This document shows, piece after piece, positions 43,869 to 50,877 of a stretch of DNA of 64,000 nucleotides. Positions within the stretch are counted from its first letter, which is position 1. Every line of letters starts with the position of its first letter. The translations under genes were made by a program, and so were the position numbers. Below the pieces are notes generated by a model, which saw nothing but the letters and a program-made list of their open reading frames with translations, had not been told where the DNA came from and made no database searches. Source of the DNA: Fidelibacterota bacterium (lineage in GTDB: Bacteria > Fidelibacterota > UBA8477 > JABMPR01). The stretch spans positions 62,001-126,000 of the forward strand of contig JAERTG010000032.1 in the NCBI GenBank assembly GCA_016845065.1, read 5' to 3'.

Positions 43869-44698
43869 AATTCTATCAACCCACCTCAATTCGAGAATAT
43901 TTCGAGCTTAGTTCCAGCCTGACGGATAAGACAGCAATGCTGTTAGCTGGAGGTACAGATCTGATGCCTCGTTTTGAAAGAGGAGAAATCCTGCCTGATC
44001 ATCTCATTGATCTAAAAAAGTTGTCTGACCTTTATCAGGTCATTGTCAGGGATGAATTCATCCAGATTGGAGCATTGACCAGTATACAGACTCTGGCTGA
44101 AAATCAATTACTTAGGAATGAATTCACAGCCATCCAAATGGCAGCACATGATTTTGCCGGTGCTCAAATCCGTCATCGCGGAACCATTGGTGGTAATATC
44201 GTTAATGCATCCCCAGCAGGTGATTTATTACCTGGGCTCTATGCCTTTGGAGCTACACTCACTCTCATCGGTCAAGCGAGTGAGCGACAGGTAGCCATCC
44301 AGGATTTCATACTGGGCCCGGGTAAAACTGCTTTGAAACCCCATGAGATTTTAGTGGCTATTAGACTGGATCGGAATCATTTCGAATCTAGTTTTCAAAA
44401 GGTCGGTCTCCGTCAATCCATGGCCATTTCGGTTGTGAATCTGGCCTTTGTATACTTAAAAAAGGGTGAAGTCTATCAACATCTGAAAATCGCTTGTGGA
44501 GCAGTGGCACCCACAGTGGTCGCTCTGGATAAATTGACCAGTACTATTATGGATAAAACCAGTAAGCCTGAGGACTGGTCCCAGTTAATTGAGGCAGACA
44601 TATCACCGATAGATGATATCAGAGCGACAGCAAGATATCGAAAACTGGTTATTCCAAATCTGGTTAAGGCTTTCCTGAATGGAAAATTATATGAGTAA
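43865..44698 (+). CDS. Molybdenum hydroxylase FAD-binding subunit (XdhB-like)
   Basis: A 277-residue CO-dehydrogenase-flavoprotein-type subunit. FAD-binding blocks are 'LLAGGTDLMPRFERG' (about residue 28) and 'AGAQIRHRGTIGGNIVNASPAGDLLPGL' region near residue 100; the C-terminal domain follows. It receives electrons from the [2Fe-2S] subunit and reduces NAD+ or another acceptor. It starts with GTG, overlapping the previous stop by four bases. Its end overlaps the start of the small membrane-protein gene. Confidence 0.93.
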   Translation: MKFYQPTSIREYFELSSSLTDKTAMLLAGGTDLMPRFERGEILPDHLIDLKKLSDLYQVIVRDEFIQIGALTSIQTLAENQLLRNEFTAIQMAAHDFAGAQIRHRGTIGGNIVNASPAGDLLPGLYAFGATLTLIGQASERQVAIQDFILGPGKTALKPHEILVAIRLDRNHFESSFQKVGLRQSMAISVVNLAFVYLKKGEVYQHLKIACGAVAPTVVALDKLTSTIMDKTSKPEDWSQLIEADISPIDDIRATARYRKLVIPNLVKAFLNGKLYE

Positions 44699-44969
44699 TG
44701 AGTCCAATCTGAGAAAATGGGTAGAAGTCCGAAAAAAAGGGAAATGGAGCTATATATTTAATTATGGCGTGCTTAGATTCGGAATATCAACATGGGCCAT
44801 GATGATGGTATACTTCTGGGTGTTTCACCCCTTTGAAGAACGTCTGATATTCACCATTGTGTCCTTCCTTACCTTCCCTCTGGCAGGTTTGGCTTGGGGC
44901 AGGTGGATGTGGTATTACATGGAAAAGATAACCTCACGTTTGTCAACGCCCGATGGGGATGAGCAATAA
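44679..44969 (+). CDS. Small two-helix membrane protein of unknown function
   Basis: Not recognised. The 96-residue protein has a charged N-terminus ('LRKWVEVRKKGKWS'), two hydrophobic helices ('FGISTWAMMMVYFWVF' and 'TIVSFLTFPLAGLAWGRW') and a short polar tail. ATG 44679 or ATG 44691 could start it; both overlap the FAD-subunit stop, and the ribosome site is weak for both. It sits between the xanthine dehydrogenase FAD subunit and ygfK, three bases before ygfK, so it is very likely translated as part of the operon. It might tether or serve the redox enzymes; no evidence shows this. Confidence 0.7.
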   Translation: MENYMSNESNLRKWVEVRKKGKWSYIFNYGVLRFGISTWAMMMVYFWVFHPFEERLIFTIVSFLTFPLAGLAWGRWMWYYMEKITSRLSTPDGDEQ

Positions 44970-44972
44970 ATT

Positions 44973-47900
44973 ATGAACGATAGACTCTATCCTGTCTCCA
45001 TTCAGCATCTAATCTCCTGGATGCTATCCGAGATTAAAAGTGACCAGCTGTTTGGGATTCAAAAAGATCAATTTTTCACTCCTGATAGTGCAGATCCATT
45101 TCGCATGCACCGGTACGGACAAATGCTGGAAACGCCAATTGGGGTAGCGGCTGGTCCCCATACTCAGCTCTCCCAAAACATCGTGGCAGCCTGGTTGTGT
45201 GGAGCTCGATATATGGAGCTCAAGACGGTTCAGACACTCGATGAGCTGGAGGTTAGCAAGCCCTGTATTGATATGCAGGACGAGGGTTATAATTGTGAAT
45301 GGTCACAGGAACTAAAATTGAAGCAGTCGCTGGATGAGTATCTCAATGCCTGGATCGCAATTCATGTACTTAAAGATCACTTCGGATGGCATTCAAGTCA
45401 GGGTGTCGGTGTAATTTTTAATATGAGCGTAGGCTATGATCTTGATGGGATCATGAAAGCCAATGTCCAACATTTCATGGACCGCATGGAAAACAGCCAG
45501 GATTTGCTTGATGATAAACTGAATCTTGTCGAGACCATTTACCCCTCTATCCACAGGTTGAATATTCCTCCTCGAATGACAGATAACATCACACTTTCCA
45601 CTATGCATGGGTGTCCCCCAGATGAGATCGAACGCATTGCCACCTATCTCATCAAAGAACGAAAATATCATACAGCAGTAAAACTGAATCCCACCTTGTT
45701 GGGACCAGACCAACTACGTCGGATATTGAATCATGATTTAGGCTATGAGGCTTCCATTGTCCCAGATGAGGCATTTGACCACGATCTGAAATATCCTGAT
45801 GCCTTAAAGCTCATTTCCAACCTTCAAGCTCACGCAGATGAAACTGGTGTAGATTTTGGATTAAAACTGACCAATACTCTAGAGGTTCAAAACCACAGAC
45901 CTGTTTTTCCTGAGAATGAAACCATGATGTATCTTAGTGGTCGAGCACTCCACCCTATAAGTATTAACCTTGCAGCCAAACTGCAAAATGACTTCAGTGG
46001 AAAACTAGATATTTCTTTTTCTGCAGGTGCAGATGCTTTCAATGTGGCTGATATTCTGGCATGTAATCTACGTCCAGTAACTACCTGCACGGATGTGTTA
46101 AAACCTGGCGGTTATGCGCGACTGGGTCAATATCTGGACAATCTAAGGCAAGCCATGTTGGAGGTCGAAGCCCGCAACCTGGATCAGTTTATCACGGGAA
46201 ATGGTGAAACCGTTCAGGATGTGGATGAAGCCGGGTTGAACAAGCTGTCTCATTATGCAGAAAGCGTCATTCACAACCGACATTATCATAAACACAGTCA
46301 CCATTTTGACTCAATAAAAACCAATCGCAAACTCGGGGCTTTTGATTGCATTTCAGCTCCATGTATAGATGCCTGCGCCGCCGATCAAAATATCCCGGAA
46401 TATCTATATCACACATCACAGGGTGATTTTTCCCAGGCGTTTGAAGCCATTCAGGATACCAATCCCCTCCCAGGTGTTACCGGTAATGTATGTGACCATT
46501 TGTGTCAATTAAAGTGCACTCGGAATAATTATGACACGCCTTTGTTGATACGTGAGATAAAACGTTTTGTGACTGAGCAAGAGATAAAAAATGCTGATCG
46601 CGCTGCAATCCCCCTTGGTGAGCATAGAGTAGCAGTCATCGGTGCTGGCCCTGCTGGTTTATCCTGCGCTTACTTTTTAGCTAAACAAGGTATCATGGTT
46701 GATGTTTATGAGAGTAAGTCATTTGTGGGAGGCATGGTTTCTGGTGCTATCCCAGAATTCAGGCTCAGTGATGAAACCATTGATCTCGATATTGATGTGT
46801 TAAAAAAATTAGGTGTCAATTTTCACTTTGACAGTCCAGTGGGTCCTGAACTTTACCAGCAAATCCAAGTGACAAGTGATGATATCTTTATAGGGGTTGG
46901 TGCTCAGCGCGCATTGAAACTAGGCATCGATGGAGAAACACTTGAAGGTGTCTTGAATCCATTGGATTTTCTTGCAGATGTGAGGTTGGGAGCTCGTCCT
47001 GACCTGGGAGAAAACATTGCCATCATTGGGGGTGGAAACACGGCCATGGATGCAGCCCGCACGTCGCTTCGGTTGGCAGATGAGTCAGCAACAGTTAGTG
47101 TAATTTATCGAAGAACCATGTCAGAGATGCCAGCCGATATTGATGAAATCGAAGCTGCGCTGACAGAAGGCATCACCTTCCATGAACTGGTAGCACCATT
47201 GAGTTTTGAAGGAGACAGCCAGGTTAAGCAGATTCATTGTCAGAAGATGGAATTGGGTGATCCTGATGACAGCGGTCGCCGCCGACCAGTACCTCTACAT
47301 GGTGAATTTCTGAAACTCCCTGTGGACACCGTGATTCCAGCAATTGGTCAAGCAATTAATGTGGATTTTATTGGTAAGGATGATCTTCAAGTAGACTATG
47401 AAACGTGTATTACGACTGTTCCCCATGTCTATGCCGGTGGCGATGCCGTGCGGGGAGCGTCCAGTGTCATTAATGCCATTGGAGATGGTCAGAAAGCCGC
47501 CCGACATATTCTTCGCAGTATCGAAGCATTTCCTGAACACCCTGAAAATGCTCCACGAATCATAACTATAGATGAATTAAAGCGAAAAGCAGCTGTGAGA
47601 GAATATGGGATTACTCCACCCCTGGCTGATCCCGACCCGTCTAAAGAATTTCCAGAAGTTCATCGGACCCTCACCGAAGAAGAAGCCATAGCAGAAGCCA
47701 GTCGCTGCCTCTTGTGTGACGATTATTGCAGTGTCTGTGTAGGGGTTTGCCCCAACCTGGCAAACCTCACATACATGGTTCAACCTGTTGCATATGATGT
47801 ACATCTGGCAACACGGGATGGTGACGAAGTTTCATTAAGAACCACTGGAAAACTTGATCTCACCCAGGAGCCTCAGATATTAAACATTGGGGACTTCTGC

Positions 47901-48248
47901 AATGAGTGCGGTAACTGCACCACCTTTTGTCCTACAGCAGGTGATCCGTATTTGGACAAACCGCGATTACATTTATCTAAGAGTAGTTACAATGAATCTG
48001 AATCTGGATATTTGATTAGTGAGAATAGTATTCGATTCAAAGATAACAAGGTTGAAATGCATGTTTCGTTAGTCGATGATGAGTACCGATTTCAATCTAC
48101 ACAGGGACAAATCAATATTGATTCTAAAGTAAAATCCATCAATTCGGTTGAGTTTTTTACTGGATACAAAGACATTAGAACTCAACCCGCCCTTGAGATG
48201 ATTGTACTATTTGAGAACTTGACTAACCACCCTATGTTAAAGAAGTAG
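44973..48248 (+). CDS. ygfK: YgfK, iron-sulfur flavoprotein of the purine/urate cluster
   Basis: The 1091-residue multidomain protein has an N-terminal TIM-barrel like dihydroorotate/dihydropyrimidine dehydrogenase (to about 440), a GltD-type iron-sulfur entry ('CIDACAADQNIPEYLY', 'CDHLCQLKCTRN'), FAD ('VIGAGPAGLSCAY', about 557) and NAD(P) sites ('IIGGGNTAMDAART', about 681), and a C-terminal ferredoxin region ('CLLCDDYCSVCVGVCP', 'CNECGNCTTFCP', from about 912). The database name 'putative selenate reductase' is historical. Its layout is that of an NAD(P)H-linked reductase of purine-derived rings. It is slightly longer than E. coli YgfK. Confidence 0.93.
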   Translation: MNDRLYPVSIQHLISWMLSEIKSDQLFGIQKDQFFTPDSADPFRMHRYGQMLETPIGVAAGPHTQLSQNIVAAWLCGARYMELKTVQTLDELEVSKPCIDMQDEGYNCEWSQELKLKQSLDEYLNAWIAIHVLKDHFGWHSSQGVGVIFNMSVGYDLDGIMKANVQHFMDRMENSQDLLDDKLNLVETIYPSIHRLNIPPRMTDNITLSTMHGCPPDEIERIATYLIKERKYHTAVKLNPTLLGPDQLRRILNHDLGYEASIVPDEAFDHDLKYPDALKLISNLQAHADETGVDFGLKLTNTLEVQNHRPVFPENETMMYLSGRALHPISINLAAKLQNDFSGKLDISFSAGADAFNVADILACNLRPVTTCTDVLKPGGYARLGQYLDNLRQAMLEVEARNLDQFITGNGETVQDVDEAGLNKLSHYAESVIHNRHYHKHSHHFDSIKTNRKLGAFDCISAPCIDACAADQNIPEYLYHTSQGDFSQAFEAIQDTNPLPGVTGNVCDHLCQLKCTRNNYDTPLLIREIKRFVTEQEIKNADRAAIPLGEHRVAVIGAGPAGLSCAYFLAKQGIMVDVYESKSFVGGMVSGAIPEFRLSDETIDLDIDVLKKLGVNFHFDSPVGPELYQQIQVTSDDIFIGVGAQRALKLGIDGETLEGVLNPLDFLADVRLGARPDLGENIAIIGGGNTAMDAARTSLRLADESATVSVIYRRTMSEMPADIDEIEAALTEGITFHELVAPLSFEGDSQVKQIHCQKMELGDPDDSGRRRPVPLHGEFLKLPVDTVIPAIGQAINVDFIGKDDLQVDYETCITTVPHVYAGGDAVRGASSVINAIGDGQKAARHILRSIEAFPEHPENAPRIITIDELKRKAAVREYGITPPLADPDPSKEFPEVHRTLTEEEAIAEASRCLLCDDYCSVCVGVCPNLANLTYMVQPVAYDVHLATRDGDEVSLRTTGKLDLTQEPQILNIGDFCNECGNCTTFCPTAGDPYLDKPRLHLSKSSYNESESGYLISENSIRFKDNKVEMHVSLVDDEYRFQSTQGQINIDSKVKSINSVEFFTGYKDIRTQPALEMIVLFENLTNHPMLKK

Positions 48249-48256
48249 TATTCAAT

Positions 48257-49651
48257 ATGTCAACTTTACTCATTAAAAACCCGCTCTGTGTTGCAACCAT
48301 GAATGATTCACGCGATGAATTTTCCAATGGGCATATCCTTATTGAAAATGGAGCAATTGCTTCAATTGGACCAGAGAACCTGCATGTTCAGGCAGATAGA
48401 ATAATTGATGCTACAGATATGGTGATTACTCCAGGGTTCATAAATACCCATCACCACCTCTATCAAACCCTCACTCGAAACATTCCCCTAATGCAGGACC
48501 AACCACTTTTCTCGTGGTTGACCAATCATTATGAAGTATGGCGAGAACTCACGACGGAGGCAGTTGAGGTGAGCACCCAAATCGGATTGCTGGAATTAAT
48601 GAAAAGTGGCGTAACGACCAGCTCTGATCATTTATATCTATTCCCTTCCAAAGCCAGTCCAAAACTCATCGATATTGAAATAGAGGCGGCAAAAGGGCTT
48701 GGTGTTCGGTTTCAACCAACACGAGGTTCCATGTCGCTTGGAAAATCCAGGGGCGGTCTGCCACCTGACGATGTGGTCCAAACCGAGGAAGTGATTCAGA
48801 AAGATACTGAACGATTACTGGCTAAATATCATCAGGACTCTGATGGTGCCATGGTCCGGATTTCTCTCGCTCCCTGTTCACCCTTTTCTGTTACAACCGA
48901 ACTTATGAAGCAAACGGCTGCTTTTGCTCAAAGTAATGGTCTTCAAATCCATACACATCTTGCAGAGACTCTCGATGAGGAGACTTTTTGTCTGAAGAGT
49001 TTTGGATTGCGACCAGTAGGTCTCATGGAGGAATTGAATTGGCTTACCTCAAACTCCTGGTACGCTCATTCTGTGCATTTGAATGATGAGGAGATCAAGC
49101 TAATGGGGGAAAAGCAGGTAGGAATATCACATTGCCCCACCTCAAATATGCGCCTGGGTTCAGGAATTGCCAGAATCCATGAACTTCTGGAGGCTGGAGT
49201 CAATGTAAGCCTGGGTGTTGATGGCAGCGCTTCAAATGATTCTGGTGACATGCTGCTTGAAATGCGTAATGCCATGCTCATATCAAGGTTGAGAGAACAA
49301 CAATTCTGGCTTACTGCTCGCGATGTTCTGAGCATGGCTACTCGAGGTGGGGCAGCTGTCCTTGGTCGAAGTGATATTGGAGAATTGAAAGAAGGTAAAC
49401 GAGCTGATCTAGCGCTGTTTAACATGGCTGGTACAGGGCAAGCGGGCAGCCAGTCAGACCCAATTGCAGCCTTGATTTTCACTACGAGGCAGCGTCCCGT
49501 GGATGTTCTGGTCATTGATGGTAAAATTGTCCTCGATCAAGGTGAATCGAAAGTTGATGAGCCAAAACTCGCAATAAAGCATAATAAACTTGCTGCTGAA
49601 ATGCTCCATCAAGCTGAACAGCGCACAAAAATAGACTTTTCTAGTCCCTAA
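48257..49651 (+). CDS. 8-oxoguanine deaminase-like amidohydrolase
   Basis: A 464-residue enzyme of the TrzN/AtzB/8-oxoguanine deaminase branch. Metal ligands are visible in 'FINTHHHLYQTLTRN', 'QIHTHLAETLDEE' and 'SLGVDGSASND', and 'WYAHSVHL' is the conserved third histidine block. The 'THLAETLDEE.FC..FG.RPV' pattern matches what I recall of characterised 8-oxoguanine deaminases, which convert 8-oxoguanine to uric acid. That product fits a urate catabolic cluster. It occupies the slot between ygfK and ygfM held by ssnA in E. coli. Guanine deaminase or another aminohydrolase activity remains possible. Confidence 0.82.
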   Translation: MSTLLIKNPLCVATMNDSRDEFSNGHILIENGAIASIGPENLHVQADRIIDATDMVITPGFINTHHHLYQTLTRNIPLMQDQPLFSWLTNHYEVWRELTTEAVEVSTQIGLLELMKSGVTTSSDHLYLFPSKASPKLIDIEIEAAKGLGVRFQPTRGSMSLGKSRGGLPPDDVVQTEEVIQKDTERLLAKYHQDSDGAMVRISLAPCSPFSVTTELMKQTAAFAQSNGLQIHTHLAETLDEETFCLKSFGLRPVGLMEELNWLTSNSWYAHSVHLNDEEIKLMGEKQVGISHCPTSNMRLGSGIARIHELLEAGVNVSLGVDGSASNDSGDMLLEMRNAMLISRLREQQFWLTARDVLSMATRGGAAVLGRSDIGELKEGKRADLALFNMAGTGQAGSQSDPIAALIFTTRQRPVDVLVIDGKIVLDQGESKVDEPKLAIKHNKLAAEMLHQAEQRTKIDFSSP

Positions 49652-49666
49652 CAAGCAGGTCAAATC

Positions 49667-50398
49667 ATGTGGTCTTCCATAGAACAAATTATCAAACCTG
49701 ATAGCCTGGATGAAGCCCAGGTGCTGATCCAGCAAAGCGATGCCGAACTCTTTGCAGGTGGAAGTTATCTTGTCGCTCAAAAAGAGGGTGAAATAAAAAC
49801 CCTGATTGATATAAATCATTTATTAGATAATAATGTCGAAACCCTTGGCAATGATCTTTCAATCGATTCGGGTTGCACACTACAACATTTACTTAGCCTG
49901 TGTGGTGGCAAACTGAGCCAGGTTATTCAGGCATCCTGCCCATCAAAAAATATTCGTAACCAGCGTACTATCGGCGGTGAAATCGCCAAGGGTAGACCAG
50001 ATTCTGATCTGCTGATTTTTTTGTTTGCTGCTAGAGCAAAATTGCAGCTAAGTCATACAGTCAAGCCCATAGATTTATCCGACTGGGATGGAAATGGTAT
50101 CATCACCAGGATAATTGTTCCCACTCACAAGGTGAAACTGGAACGTGTTGCCGTCCTCGATTCAGCACCTGCCTACATCATCGTTGGATCCAATGAGTCA
50201 GACGATCAAATCACAATCAGTGTCGGTGGTAAAATTACCAAAATTGTTTTCTATCAGGCCAATCCTGAGCCAGAAGAACTTGAAGTACGTAATTTCCTGG
50301 ATGAAGTGGAAGCTGCTTTCACAGATGATCATCTAGGAACAGCCTCATATAAGCGTCATGTTGTTGGTGCGCTCTTACAAGAGATGGTGGGAGTATGA
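49667..50398 (+). CDS. ygfM: YgfM, FAD-binding subunit of the second Mo hydroxylase
   Basis: A 243-residue FAD-binding subunit shorter and more divergent than the XdhB-like one. It retains 'ELFAGGSYLVAQ' and 'NIRNQRTIGGEIAKGRPDSDLL'. Gene position (8-oxoguanine deaminase-like amidohydrolase, ygfM, [2Fe-2S], XdhD-like) and its short length match YgfM of the yge/ygf cluster. It overlaps the [2Fe-2S] gene by four bases (ATGA). Confidence 0.85.
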   Translation: MWSSIEQIIKPDSLDEAQVLIQQSDAELFAGGSYLVAQKEGEIKTLIDINHLLDNNVETLGNDLSIDSGCTLQHLLSLCGGKLSQVIQASCPSKNIRNQRTIGGEIAKGRPDSDLLIFLFAARAKLQLSHTVKPIDLSDWDGNGIITRIIVPTHKVKLERVAVLDSAPAYIIVGSNESDDQITISVGGKITKIVFYQANPEPEELEVRNFLDEVEAAFTDDHLGTASYKRHVVGALLQEMVGV

Positions 50399-50877
50399 TG
50401 AAAGTACAATTCGAACTAAATGGTCGCTTGGTTCAGACTGAAAGTGCGCCTGGCAGCACGCTCATGGAGGTCCTTCGCTCCAGAGAACTTTATAGCATCA
50501 AACATGGCTGTGATCACGGGGAATGTGGTGCATGCACTGTCCTGATTGATAGTAAAAGCGTGAATGCCTGTCTGATTCTGATGCATACTGTGGATGGTCG
50601 AAAAATTGAGACTCTGGAGAATTTCTCAGATCATAAATCAATGCATCCTATTCAAAAGGAATTCCTCCATGAAGGAGCTGCCCAATGTGGATATTGCACA
50701 CCTGGTATGATCCTGTCGGTGGAGGCATTGAAAAGAGAGAGAGTTGAACTGGATGATTTCGCTTTAAGAGACGCTCTGAATGGGAATCTTTGTCGATGTA
50801 CGGGTTATGTAAAACCCGTTCAGGCTGGTTTAAATGCCCTCAAGATTCCCCAGGATAAGGGTGGGGGTGGCTCATGA
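50395..50877 (+). CDS. [2Fe-2S] subunit of the second Mo hydroxylase
   Basis: A 160-residue protein with the same two-domain layout as the 43368 gene: 'HGCDHGECGACTVLID' for the ferredoxin domain and 'QCGYCTPGMIL', 'NLCRCTGYVKPV' for the helical domain. In E. coli this part is fused to the N-terminus of XdhD; here it is a separate gene. It overlaps ygfM and the XdhD-like gene by four bases each, so the three are translationally coupled. Confidence 0.92.
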   Translation: MMKVQFELNGRLVQTESAPGSTLMEVLRSRELYSIKHGCDHGECGACTVLIDSKSVNACLILMHTVDGRKIETLENFSDHKSMHPIQKEFLHEGAAQCGYCTPGMILSVEALKRERVELDDFALRDALNGNLCRCTGYVKPVQAGLNALKIPQDKGGGGS

